DNA of 63,297 nucleotides, taken from positions 1 through 63,297 of the forward strand of contig JAUZNX010000018.1 in the NCBI GenBank assembly GCA_030706745.1. The letters are read 5' to 3'. A program made the position numbers and the translations under genes. Positions 44,401-52,083 of the stretch are shown here, piece after piece; the stretch's first letter is position 1, and each line of letters opens with the position of its first letter. The notes beneath the pieces are model-generated. The model was not told the origin of the DNA. It made no database searches and saw only the letters and a program-made list of their open reading frames with translations. This DNA comes from Bacteroidota bacterium (lineage in GTDB: Bacteria > Bacteroidota > Ignavibacteria > Palsa-1295).

Positions 44401-45043
44401 CCACCTTGCCCGTCCGAAGAAACTCACCCTTGAGCGGCCGACCTTCAATTTCCAGCGTCATTGTTTGCGATAGATCTCCCTTGGCCACACTACCGATGAC
44501 GCGAGCAACCTCCGTCAGTGGCTGTGCCAGATCGCTAATAAGAGTATTCACGCCCTCGACGGCGACCGCCCATGCGCCAGCCGCATTCGGAAGCGCCGCC
44601 CGCTGGGTAATCTTACCTTCTTTGCCCACAGCCGCACTCGTTCGCTCGAGTTCGCGAACCAGACTCTGGTTCATTTCGATGATCTCATTGAGCTCCTGTG
44701 CGATCCGGTACGTCAGCGGATCCGATACGGCCAGCGTCTCATCCACATTGAACCGCGAAGCGAAATCACCCTTCCGGACTGCAACCAATGTAGAAAGTAA
44801 TCGGCGGGCCGCCATCGTATCGATCTGCTCCGTACGTACCTTTTCATTCGGACTGTGGCCATTTGACCCGCTGTTACCCGACGATCCGAGTGTAAGGCTG
44901 CCGGTCCCAATCTCGCCCAAAGATGATTGTTTAGCTTTACGTCCCCTCATACCAGCCTTGTCGAAGGATTGATTTTCTGTAGCACGACTGCGGATACCAT
45001 CTCCGTTTTCGTTCGACAGTTTGCTCGTCATCTTTGATTTCAT
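38405..45043 (-). CDS. Giant poly-HAMP hybrid histidine kinase with three receivers
   Basis: 2212 residues, soluble, with no membrane helix. A polar Ser/Gly-rich N-terminus (1-78) is followed by 13 HAMP-type GDLS units between about 85 and 1225. Ten consecutive units from residue 234 to 1153 repeat exactly every 92 residues ([13 protein letters not shown]...[14 protein letters not shown]...[18 protein letters not shown]). A GAF domain (about 1235-1405) and coiled coil (to 1500) follow, then the phospho-His in [13 protein letters not shown] near 1515 and a HATPase ([40 protein letters not shown]). Three receivers near 1820, 1945 and 2090 carry [24 protein letters not shown] and [12 protein letters not shown]. 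The plan resembles fungal group III (Nik1/Os-1) osmosensing kinases and their bacterial relatives. The ligand and target regulator are unknown. Confidence 0.93.
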   Translation of the reverse strand: MKSKMTSKLSNENGDGIRSRATENQSFDKAGMRGRKAKQSSLGEIGTGSLTLGSSGNSGSNGHSPNEKVRTEQIDTMAARRLLSTLVAVRKGDFASRFNVDETLAVSDPLTYRIAQELNEIIEMNQSLVRELERTSAAVGKEGKITQRAALPNAAGAWAVAVEGVNTLISDLAQPLTEVARVIGSVAKGDLSQTMTLEIEGRPLKGEFLRTGKVVNTMVEQLASFASEVTRVAREVGTEGKLGGQAVVKGVSGTWKDLTDNVNFMASNLTGQVRNIAEVTTAVANGDLSKKITVDVKGEILELKNTINTMVDQLSSFASEVTRVAREVGTEGKLGGQAQVKGVSGTWKDLTDNVNFMASNLTAQVRNIAEVTTAVATGDLSKKITVDVKGEILELKNTINTMVDQLNSFASEVTRVAREVGTEGKLGGQAIVKGVSGTWKDLTDNVNFMASNLTGQVRNIAEVTTAVANGDLSKKITVDVKGEILELKNTINTMVDQLSSFAAEVTRVAREVGTEGKLGGQADVKGVAGVWKDLTDNVNFMASNLTGQVRNIAEVTTAVANGDLSKKITVDVKGEILELKNTINTMVDQLSSFAAEVTRVAREVGTEGKLGGQAEVKGVAGTWKDLTDNVNFMAANLTSQVRNIAEVTTAVANGDLSKKITVDVRGEILELKNTVNTMVDQLNSFAAEVTRVAREVGTEGKLGGQAEVKGVAGTWKDLTDNVNFMASNLTGQVRNIADVTTAVANGDLSKKITVDVKGEILELKNTINTMVDRLGSFASEVTRVAREVGTDGKLGGQAEVRGVAGVWKDLTDNVNSMAGNLTAQVRNIAEVTTAVATGDLSKKITVDVKGEILELKNTINTMVDQLSSFAAEVTRVAREVGTEGKLGGQAQVKGVSGTWKDLTDNVNFMASNLTAQVRNIANVTTAVANGDLSKKITVDVKGEILELKNTINTMVDQLNSFASEVTRVAREVGTEGKLGGQADVKGVSGTWKDLTDNVNFMASNLTGQVRNIANVTTAVANGDLSKKITVDVKGEILELKNTINTMVDQLNSFASEVTRVAREVGTEGKLGGQAEVRGVAGVWKDLTDNVNFMAANLTTQVRGIARVVTAVANGNLKRKLAVEAMGEIAELADTINAMIDTLATFADQVTTVAREVGIEGKLGGQANVPGAAGTWRDLTDNVNRLAANLTTQVRAMAEVATAVTKGDLSRMITVEAAGEVAYLKDNVNEMIRNLKDTTRKNTEQDWLKTNLARFTRLLQGQKDLWTVSRVILSELAPLVNMQHGVFYISESTGDQPVMKLLASYAYKERKNLSNQFKLGEGLVGQCALEKERIVINGIPSEYIKINSGLGESAPLNIVVLPVLFEGQVKAVIELASFHAFNEIHLAFLDQLTESIGIVLNTIEANMRTEALLAQSQSLTQELQSQQQELTETNRRLEQQAKSLQASEELLKKQQEELQQTNDELQDKARLLGEQKTEVERKNREIELARRALEEKAEQLVLTSKYKSEFLANMSHELRTPLNSMLILSKMLSENPEHNLTDKQIEFAETIHSSGADLLALINEILDLSKIESGTVAVDVGQVQLSEVEEDMHRTFESVAQEKGLTFDLMRASDVPEEMMTDEKRLKQVLKNLLSNAFKFTHTGGVKLEIRRAPDDMFFGNELLNKASAVVGLSVIDTGIGIPAEKHRVIFESFQQADGTTSREYGGTGLGLSISREIARLLGGEIQLSSEPGKGSKFTLYLPENYVPTTMGTHENENGNSSEFSAGSIERISMPTERNGFRAKNSIAAWEELATSSGSNEMTATSADPEEIEDDRDQIEPGDSLLLVIEDDPKFAAILLDMAHDKQFKVIHASRGETGLAYAKRYKPDAITLDILLPGIHGLAVLDRLKHDPATRHIPVHIVSVVDRLPRRKRMGAITHLQKPVSPDDVNESLERMRQFISRPVKRLLVAESDENDRKSIADMIDGGQDVELVSIGTGREALERVKSEQFDCMVVDMTLPDMSGFEVIENIRKDSRLADLPIVVYTGRELTKKESSQLNKLAESIIVKDMNSVDKLLDETALFLHRAHANLPEEKRRRIDNLHTNDVLLAGKRVLIVDDDIRNIFAITSFLERHNMKVSYAESGQEALDKLNQSPEFDVILMDIMMPGMDGYEAMRQIRRNKRLKSMPVIAVTAKAMRGDREKCIEAGASDYITKPVDVDQLLSLLRVWLFK
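41585..44344 (-). repeat. Ten tandem 276-bp coding repeats (HAMP array)
   Basis: The core of the giant kinase gene is ten units of exactly 276 bp (92 codons). Protein copies are near-identical: they vary mainly at VSGTW/VAGVW, at SSFAS/NSFAA and at the residue after GGQA. DNA copies differ at many third positions, so this is an old array under protein-level selection rather than a fresh amplification. An eleventh, more divergent unit follows from residue 1154. Confidence 0.93.
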
Positions 45044-45325
45044 GGCAGTTTCCTAAATAGGTGTCCTCTTACAATTTCAAATTGGAACGGGACTCGCGTC
45101 ACAGAATTGCGCGCCGTCACACCGGGCCCCGCAAGATTTCATCAAATCGGCGACAATAACCGAGCTTGTTCCATCCTGATGGTCTTGCGATAAAACAGAA
45201 GAGCTGTGCGACAAAAAGCGGGCCACCCACTTTTCAAACACACGAATCGAGTGTCTGGAGCAACTCCCAGTTACTCCAGAATATCAAAAGACAACTGGTT
45301 CCAACACTCTAAATGCCTGGCAGTC
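45044..45325. other. Intergenic region upstream of the giant kinase
   Basis: 282 bp with no gene. A weak 6-bp inverted pair CTGGAG/CTCCAG lies near 45255-45280. No clear promoter or operator motif was found. The kinase transcript presumably starts here. Confidence 0.5.
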
Positions 45326-45829
45326 TTACTGCTTGATGGTCAGCGCTTCAATCTTGTTGATCCTGCCATCGGCACTGCTGACGGAAATTACGATATCTGC
45401 CATGCCGTCGCCATTCACATCACCGATTGCAACCGATCCGAGATTTGGCTGCGGAGGAGTACCTTTGGATACACTGCCCCATTCTTTGGTGATGGTGATC
45501 GGCTGGTGCTGGCGCTTACCGGAGGCCATGCCCGATGAGGTCTCATGAGCAGTGATGACCGAGGTGAAAGTGATCGTGGCTGAAGTCGTCGAATTAATTG
45601 GAAGGCCGGCTCCGCTGGCATTCGTGAGTGAAAGTTTGTAGGTGCCTCCTCCCATGATTGGAAAGCTCCCCTTCAGCTTACCACCGGATGGGATCAGTTT
45701 GACAATCTTGGCCGGCCCCTTGGCACCTTCAATCTTCAGATAGTAATTCAGCGCGGCTCTCGATGGGGCTGCGAAGGCAAACATCAGCACACTCGCGAAT
45801 AGAGCAAATCGAATCGATCGAATGATCAT
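45326..45829 (-). CDS. Secreted protein with Hcp-like and FG-GAP-like features
   Basis: 167 residues from the ATG at 45829 (MIIRSIRFALFASVLMFAFA, cleavage after PSRA). The mature protein begins ALNYYLKIEGAKGPAKIVKL and contains ETSSGMASGKRQHQPITITKEWG. Both resemble segments of type VI secretion tube protein Hcp, which itself has no signal peptide. The C-terminal part has GDVNGDGMADIVISV, a D-x-N-x-D-x-x-x-D calcium-type loop as in FG-GAP/VCBS repeats. No type VI genes are present. I read it as an Hcp-fold domain used in an exported protein, but the similarity is short and unverified. It follows a small membrane protein gene by 57 bp. Confidence 0.6.
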   Translation of the reverse strand: MIIRSIRFALFASVLMFAFAAPSRAALNYYLKIEGAKGPAKIVKLIPSGGKLKGSFPIMGGGTYKLSLTNASGAGLPINSTTSATITFTSVITAHETSSGMASGKRQHQPITITKEWGSVSKGTPPQPNLGSVAIGDVNGDGMADIVISVSSADGRINKIEALTIKQ

Positions 45830-45886
45830 GGCTGTTTTGGAAAAAGTGACGGAAACAGACAACTCCGGAACACAATCGCATGGCGA

Positions 45887-46081
45887 TCAACGCTCCCGGA
45901 GCCGCTTACTTATGACATAGGCAAATCGAATTAGGCCATAGGCGCACCATGCTGCCAACCAGACGAGCAACATTCCTGGAATACGTAGAAAGCCAACGAA
46001 AACCAGCGTCCCAAAGAAGATCGCAAGAGTGATCAATGGAAAATGCTGGAGCCGGTCTCGACCAATGGTGGGTATGTGCAT
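45887..46081 (-). CDS. Small two-helix membrane protein
   Basis: 64 residues, MHIPTIGRDRLQHFPLITLA followed by two hydrophobic stretches (about 16-33 and 35-55) and a basic tail ISKRLRER. Its ATG directly follows the TAG of the arylsulfotransferase-like gene with no gap, so it is probably translated by coupling. No family is recognised. The basic C-terminus suggests a hairpin in the inner membrane with both ends cytoplasmic. Confidence 0.6.
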   Translation of the reverse strand: MHIPTIGRDRLQHFPLITLAIFFGTLVFVGFLRIPGMLLVWLAAWCAYGLIRFAYVISKRLRER

Positions 46082-47995
46082 CTATTTAGCGATCTCAATC
46101 CGTTTGGTGAAAGTCCCCTCGCCGGTTCGCAACACGCAGAGATACAAACCGTTCTGGAGTGCGGAGACATCCACTGTGAATGCATGCGGGCCTGCCTGAA
46201 GCCATCCGGAAACAACCACTGCAGCTTCATGTCCAAGTGCGTCGAAAATGCGAAGGTCCGCGCTCATCTCATGGGGTAGTGCGATCGAAATAGTAGTGAG
46301 CTTCATTGCGGGGTTTGGGTAGACATCTCCGAGTACTGCTGACTCAGGAATATCCGAGAGATAATGCGGGATGACTCCAGCGAACGATGCCGGTGGAGTC
46401 CAAGGGAATTTGAATGCCCGATAGGTCAGATACGGCTGCTGCATGTCCATCTCGAGTGCGATCGAACCATCGGAGTGCACTTCCGTGAACGCTGGATTTC
46501 GAGTCGATAGGATATTATCGCCACCCCATCCTATAAAGGTATTGCCATTCGGAAGTCGCTGGACATCCCCCATGTACGTGCTGGTATCTCTTCGGCCTTC
46601 ATCGTACGACCATACAAGTGTAGCGGTCTTCGCTTTCTCATCAAGCGCGTATTCGAGAGCGCGCGAGTAATTTGCGGCGTTTGGATTGTGAAGCCGGTGG
46701 TCGTTACCATTATCGAAAATGGTGATATGACCGTTTGCGATTCGACGCACATGATGCTGGTGCGAAAAGCCGATTGTATCTCCGATTATAGTAAACTCAT
46801 TTCTATTCCCACCCCATCGCCAGACAATCCGGTTCGAATCCCTACTAATCTTCGTGATTTCATCCAAATGGCGGGCCGAAAGCAGAATCGTGCCGTCTGT
46901 ATCAATATCCAATGAGTTTGCATGGACTTCATCGATGTTCTGTTGCGCAAGGCCGTGAGGGTACTCGACCATCTCCGGAACGGAGAAATTTCCCGAGTCG
47001 AAACTGCGCCAGTTAAAAATAACATTCTTCGCCGAGTCCAACTCCTGAATCACCACTCCAATAACATTTGCATTGGTGTTGCCACCCATGACATATTGAC
47101 TCAGGTCAATCTTCTGCTCCGTATCATACGCCATAAGCAATGCGTGATGATTGGGTAGTAAAACGATATCATGGAGATCGGTCGCGTACCCATTCTTCGC
47201 CCAAAAGCTATCGACGATAGTAAACGTTGAGTCCATGACATAATACCGGAAGGTCGCGTCGCGATAGAAGCTGAACTGACCGTTCGGATTGAGTTTGAAA
47301 TCGGTCATGCGACTATCACCGGCTCGGGACCATAGTACCCGGCCTGAGTCATTAATAATCGCAAGGTATGGAATATATGGGGTTGGGGCTTGGGCAGAAT
47401 TGAATGTAGCGATGAAGATACTGCCGGCTGAAGGATTGTCGATCGTCGTCATCGTCAGTTTCGGGAAAAAGGGCAACGAATCATCCTGCACCATACTTGG
47501 TAGGAATGGAATCGGGACGGCGCCCGGGGCCATCGCCGCATCCGGCGCGAACTCTAAACTGCTCACTGACTGAATTTGCGAATGGCCTGTAAGAGGCTTG
47601 GACTGTATTGTAAAATAGAACCAGAGTGAATCCACCAACTTGCCGCCCGTTGTACGGATTCCTCGCGCCAATGAGACTCGGACACGTTCAGAATAGGTGA
47701 ACGCCAACTTAGACGTAAACACGAGCGTCTTCTTGTCATCTGAAAGGACGAATGTTCCGGCATGCGTGCCACTAAACGTTCCTGTAACTTTGAGGAGCGA
47801 TGCTTTGACCGTTGAACGATTGATCGAATCGCCAGGTCGAATGATAATATTCGTCTGACGAGGTATCGCTGTTGCGCCTCTGGATGGGAATTGATATTGA
47901 ACATTCAGCGTGCTGCTCCGCTGCGCCATCCCTGGCGTGGCGAGCAGAATCAGCAACGACAAGATCCGACATGAAAGGCGACGAAGATTCCTCAT
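46082..47995 (-). CDS. Secreted arylsulfotransferase (ASST)-like protein with T9SS sorting domain
   Basis: 637 residues. Signal peptide MRNLRRLSCRILSLLILLAT, cleavage near GMAQ. Residues 30-130 form an SbsA-type Ig-like domain (YQFPSRGATAIPRQTNIII, FVLSDDKKTLVFTSK). Residues 180-540 match the arylsulfotransferase propeller: LHDIVLLPNHHALLMAYD, DEVHANSLDIDTDGTILLSARH, VWRWGG, GFSHQHHVRRIANGHITIFDNG, VQRLPNGNTFIGWGG. Conserved His residues in HANSLD and HQHHV fit the family. From residue 555 (VYPNPAMKLTTISI...GLYLCVLRTGEGTFTKRIEIAK) it has a T9SS C-terminal domain. Whether it transfers sulfate or only uses the fold is open; the Ig and sorting domains indicate a surface protein. Confidence 0.85.
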   Translation of the reverse strand: MRNLRRLSCRILSLLILLATPGMAQRSSTLNVQYQFPSRGATAIPRQTNIIIRPGDSINRSTVKASLLKVTGTFSGTHAGTFVLSDDKKTLVFTSKLAFTYSERVRVSLARGIRTTGGKLVDSLWFYFTIQSKPLTGHSQIQSVSSLEFAPDAAMAPGAVPIPFLPSMVQDDSLPFFPKLTMTTIDNPSAGSIFIATFNSAQAPTPYIPYLAIINDSGRVLWSRAGDSRMTDFKLNPNGQFSFYRDATFRYYVMDSTFTIVDSFWAKNGYATDLHDIVLLPNHHALLMAYDTEQKIDLSQYVMGGNTNANVIGVVIQELDSAKNVIFNWRSFDSGNFSVPEMVEYPHGLAQQNIDEVHANSLDIDTDGTILLSARHLDEITKISRDSNRIVWRWGGNRNEFTIIGDTIGFSHQHHVRRIANGHITIFDNGNDHRLHNPNAANYSRALEYALDEKAKTATLVWSYDEGRRDTSTYMGDVQRLPNGNTFIGWGGDNILSTRNPAFTEVHSDGSIALEMDMQQPYLTYRAFKFPWTPPASFAGVIPHYLSDIPESAVLGDVYPNPAMKLTTISIALPHEMSADLRIFDALGHEAAVVVSGWLQAGPHAFTVDVSALQNGLYLCVLRTGEGTFTKRIEIAK

Positions 47996-48087
47996 ATCAT
48001 CATTAGAAATGGCAGACTACCGCAAAGCAGAAAAACACGCTTCGGCGACGTTGATCACGAACACACCGCGATCAACTTTTGTGGCGG

Positions 48088-51000
48088 CTATTTATCAATT
48101 AGAAATGGCACTGTGCTCACCCAGTCCAGTGAACGCACCCGAAGGAAATATCGCCCTGATGCCAAACCGGTAACTTGAACCGGCAGCCGATAGCTACCGC
48201 GCGAAAAACCGCCCGCAAATGCTAATCGCACTAAATTGCCGGTGATGTCAAATATCTCTCCAGTTACATAGCCATCGTTGCCAAGCTTGACGGGCACGCT
48301 TGCATCGTCGGCAACAACGGTTGGGATAACTGGACCCAGGGAATACGCCCCACTCACTGAGATGCTGCCGTTGAGTCCAGTACAATCCTGAACTGTGATC
48401 TGGCCTGGAGAAACTCGGAGTTCGAAGAGCGAGTCGGGTTCGATTGCCAGACTCAAAACAGAACTCGCCCGCGGCCCGAGCAGACCAAGTAATTGTATTG
48501 TATGAATTTGTTGCGGGGCCTTGCCAAAGTTGATTATCTGGTCAAATGAGTATTGTCCCGAAGCCGTCTTCTGTCCTCCACCGGTCGGCCACACGACTTG
48601 AGGATCATATAGCAGGGTAACAGACAAAGGAATCGAATCCTTGAAAGTTGAAGAGTCCAGGCGAATGTCGATGGGCATGATGCTTCCGGACAGCACTGTT
48701 GCACTTGCCACCGTAAAGTGTGCCCACGGCTTGGCAATCGGCGCGCCGACGCCAAAAAGAATCGGCCGGGCGGTTGAACCGATGTGAAGCGTGTCGGACG
48801 CCGCGCCTGCCTGCTTTGGGCAAAACCGAAAATGGAGTTCTCGGGACGAGCCCGAGGAAATCACTATTGGCAGCATCGCGGCATCCAGAAACTCGAATGG
48901 AGCCGAGACTGGAAGCAAATTGATTGTGAGGGGTGGCCCGCACGGATTTTCGATAAGCATCGAGTCCTCGATGCAAGCCCCTACAAGTGCTGTATCGAAC
49001 ATGACATTCGCAGCCCTAATGACCGAAAGGCTCCCCATACCTCGCAGCAACACTGAATAAGTCGAATCGCAGAGTCCGGCCATCGCAAGAATATCAAGAC
49101 GGTTCGAATCAATCGCTTCAGCAGCCGGAAAAAACACAACACGGATCTTCACGCTATCCAAAGGCAAGATCGTGGCTTGGGAATCCAGCAGCCCGAATGC
49201 TCCACCCCATTGTGTCATATCAATATGCAGAGCGGTTGTATCCATGTCGCGATTCCGAATCAGAATCGTCGCAGTATCACTCGAGCCCAAACACAAATCA
49301 TGGAAATCAAGAACCGAATCCATCGCGAGCAATGGCGCCGAGACCTGGTATTCCAGGATAGTGGTGAAGGTTGAATCGGCGGATACATAGTGAAGGGTGT
49401 CCTTAAAAATCCCAACCCTATCGGTTGTCAAGCTCCATAGCACGATTGCTTCGCCGTGCGCCGGAATGATCGTTGGGACCGCTGGCGAAATAATCCGGAT
49501 CTGCTGGGAGGCACTCGTAGCGGAGACAAGCGTTATTGTGTCATTCCCAACATTCAAAATAGCTTCCTGAAATGAAGTTGAGGCACCCAGACAAATATCT
49601 CCTAAGCCTGCGGTGGATTCTATGTCGAGTCTACGAAGAACGGCATGCCCCGAAACGAGGAGGGAATCCTCTTTTCCATCGAGCGGAAATTTGAATGCTT
49701 GATCGCCGGAATCCGAAGGGCAATAGATGATCTGGGCTTTGGCGGTCGCACCCGGTGCCAATGCAGAATCTCGTGGAGTCAATCTCAAACTGAATGGAGG
49801 AGAATTCCACTCAGTCGAATTCAGATAGAGCGTGTCGGTGCCGGCTGAGCGGAAGGTCACCGTCGCAGTGTCACATGCACCGACCAACACCCTTGCGAAG
49901 TGGATGAAGGGAGGCGTCAGCACCAACGAGTCATTGCGCTTGACACCAAAGCCCCTGAGTGTAATTCTACGTGTGAGACTCAGACTATCATTCGAGTATA
50001 TCGTGAGTGATCCCGTGGCGCTGCCAATCGCTTGTGGGCAAAATGTCACTTCGATCGTGTCAATCGAATTTGGCGAAAGAACGATAGGCCCCGACGCATT
50101 GGCGCTAAAGACAATACCCGCGAGTCTCAACGAGTCAACGCGAAGTGGCGCAGCACCTTGGTTGGCAATGATAAGTTTTCGAGTGCGGCAATGTGTCAGC
50201 CGGACCGTGTCGAAATCAAGAGAATCGACAACCACCAGGAACGGAGACGGGATCTGCGGCAGCATCGCCATTCCAACGTGCGACAGGATCCAATCGGGCT
50301 CCGAGTTCGCTGCAGTCTTTGATGGGAAGCGGACTTTTATCATCGCCATCACAAATTCGATCGAGTCATGGCTCTTTGGTATCCACTTGGTCCATGTACC
50401 CAATCGCCGCGACCGGACTGTATCGAAGTGTTGCCAATTGGTATGAAGCGACCTGTAATAAATCCGTACTGAATCGAGATCGTTGATTGTGTCTGGTGCA
50501 AAGCCTGTGAGCCGAATGAAATTGCCGAACTTGCCCATCCGCTGAGTATCGATTGAGATTCCTCCGGACGCAACTTGCGCAAGAGTCGTGGAGCCCGGCA
50601 GCACGGCAGAGCCATCCATCCGTAGCCGTCCGAGTCCGCCCGCACCACCGTTGGATTGACCCACCCCCCCATTGCCGCCTTTACCTCCTAATACTAGAAG
50701 CTCGGAATCGGCGAACGTGATCGATTTCGCGCTGGCCAAATAAATCGCCCCGCCAGAGCCGCCGCCGCCGCCCGCAGCATTCTTCCCGCCGTCGCTAGTG
50801 CCCGAATCACCGGAGGCATTGATGCTAGACCTTTGAATCAAAATTGAATCGAACGTGATAAGCGAAATTGCGCCGCCACCTCCGCCCCCCGATCCTGCCA
50901 ACGAGTCGCTACCTTCCGCGTTGCCCGCACCACCACCAGAACCTCCGGCCAGTGGTATTAGAAAGCGGCCACCGCTACGTAAACCATTATTGGGCTGACT

Positions 51001-52059
51001 GCCGCCTGCACCGGTTACGCCATCGGTACCGAATCCCCCGCCGCCGCCGCCATAAGCCAGATTGGACGGCGTCGATTCACCACCTCCGGAACCTCCACCA
51101 TAGCCGCCAGGCGCCGAGTTATGATTGTTCAGCCCCGCTGCCCCACTGGAACCGAATGGCGCGCCTGTACCCCCACCGCCCCCTTGATCTTCTTCAGGGC
51201 TACTACCTCCGCCGAGCACTCCGGTAATCGATCTGCCACCATTGTTGATTGTTGCATCGGAATCGCTACCCGCATTCGACGTTGGAGGTGGCGGACGAAC
51301 ACCACAATTACCGCCGCCGGTAAACCCAAAACCGCCTGCACCAGCAAAGCCATGTCCGCCTCCACCGCCGCCGGGTCCCGCATTCACGCCCTGCGCCCTG
51401 ACCGAGATGGTACTGTTATTTAAAATGATGGGACCGTTAGAAAGGATTGTGACCGGCACGTATCGCGGATTGCCAGGTTGCAATGGATTTGGATTTTGAA
51501 CGGAGACTGTGATCGTGGCATTGTTTGCAATAAGCTTATCGACGACGATCGTGTTGCCATCGGAGAGCGGACCATACGCACCTTCACCAATTGTGACGTT
51601 CCCGGAGAGTGTCGTGAATTGCTGTAGACCAACCACGCGAAAGACCGTGTCTGTATCCGAGCCGTTTGGATTCTTGACCACAAGTGGCACCAACATGGGC
51701 GAGTCGCTCGGCATGATGAAGACAGGCACCTGGAGGAGCCGTCCGCTCCAACTCGTTTCGATCGGGCCAATGATGATTCGGTTTGTGTCCGATGCGAATA
51801 ACAGTCGGCAATCCGTTGAAGCTGGCGCAAGTCCGTCCGCTCCAAACCGTCCAGAGTCGTTCGCCCGTGCAAGCAGCTCAAGAACCACGGTCATTCCCGG
51901 CGCGGCCTGATCGGGACGAAGGGCAACGATTTGAGCGGAGGCTGGAAGGATGAAATATGAGGTATGGAATATGAAGCATAGCAGGGCCACGGAAGCAGTT
52001 CGCAATTGCCGCAAACGCTTGCCGCCTAAACTCGTGCTACACAATGCTTCACCGTTCAT
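48088..52059 (-). CDS. Large secreted glycine-rich protein with ASH-type repeats and T9SS sorting domain
   Basis: 1323 residues. The signal peptide (SVALLCFIFHTSYFILPASA) is partly encoded by a degenerate copy of the AT-rich dispersed repeat. Residues 45-160 are an Ig-like module (LRPDQAAPGMTVVLELLAR, VVKNPNGSDTDTV). Residues about 220-480 are extremely Gly-rich (GPGGGGGGHGFAGAGGFGFT, YGGGSGGGES, GGKGGNGGVG). Residues about 600-1090 hold several ASH/choice-of-anchor-D style beta sandwiches (DFDTVRLTHCRTRKLIIANQ, VLVGACDTATVTFRSAGTDT, DICLGASTSFQEAILNVGND). The C-terminus (GYVTGEIFDITGNLVRLAFA...GRYFLRVRSLDWVSTVPFLIDK) is a T9SS-type domain. It is probably a surface or matrix protein. It lies 24 bp after the OmpA-family gene. 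Confidence 0.8.
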   Translation of the reverse strand: MNGEALCSTSLGGKRLRQLRTASVALLCFIFHTSYFILPASAQIVALRPDQAAPGMTVVLELLARANDSGRFGADGLAPASTDCRLLFASDTNRIIIGPIETSWSGRLLQVPVFIMPSDSPMLVPLVVKNPNGSDTDTVFRVVGLQQFTTLSGNVTIGEGAYGPLSDGNTIVVDKLIANNATITVSVQNPNPLQPGNPRYVPVTILSNGPIILNNSTISVRAQGVNAGPGGGGGGHGFAGAGGFGFTGGGNCGVRPPPPTSNAGSDSDATINNGGRSITGVLGGGSSPEEDQGGGGGTGAPFGSSGAAGLNNHNSAPGGYGGGSGGGESTPSNLAYGGGGGGFGTDGVTGAGGSQPNNGLRSGGRFLIPLAGGSGGGAGNAEGSDSLAGSGGGGGGAISLITFDSILIQRSSINASGDSGTSDGGKNAAGGGGGSGGAIYLASAKSITFADSELLVLGGKGGNGGVGQSNGGAGGLGRLRMDGSAVLPGSTTLAQVASGGISIDTQRMGKFGNFIRLTGFAPDTINDLDSVRIYYRSLHTNWQHFDTVRSRRLGTWTKWIPKSHDSIEFVMAMIKVRFPSKTAANSEPDWILSHVGMAMLPQIPSPFLVVVDSLDFDTVRLTHCRTRKLIIANQGAAPLRVDSLRLAGIVFSANASGPIVLSPNSIDTIEVTFCPQAIGSATGSLTIYSNDSLSLTRRITLRGFGVKRNDSLVLTPPFIHFARVLVGACDTATVTFRSAGTDTLYLNSTEWNSPPFSLRLTPRDSALAPGATAKAQIIYCPSDSGDQAFKFPLDGKEDSLLVSGHAVLRRLDIESTAGLGDICLGASTSFQEAILNVGNDTITLVSATSASQQIRIISPAVPTIIPAHGEAIVLWSLTTDRVGIFKDTLHYVSADSTFTTILEYQVSAPLLAMDSVLDFHDLCLGSSDTATILIRNRDMDTTALHIDMTQWGGAFGLLDSQATILPLDSVKIRVVFFPAAEAIDSNRLDILAMAGLCDSTYSVLLRGMGSLSVIRAANVMFDTALVGACIEDSMLIENPCGPPLTINLLPVSAPFEFLDAAMLPIVISSGSSRELHFRFCPKQAGAASDTLHIGSTARPILFGVGAPIAKPWAHFTVASATVLSGSIMPIDIRLDSSTFKDSIPLSVTLLYDPQVVWPTGGGQKTASGQYSFDQIINFGKAPQQIHTIQLLGLLGPRASSVLSLAIEPDSLFELRVSPGQITVQDCTGLNGSISVSGAYSLGPVIPTVVADDASVPVKLGNDGYVTGEIFDITGNLVRLAFAGGFSRGSYRLPVQVTGLASGRYFLRVRSLDWVSTVPFLIDK

Positions 52060-52083
52060 GTTTCATACATCATATGTCATATT

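Noticed and set aside
43481-44473. 330-codon plus-strand open frame and a series of similar frames spaced 276 bp apart across 41205-44970
   Set aside because: They are antisense shadows of the HAMP repeats of the giant kinase; their regular spacing reflects the coding repeat.
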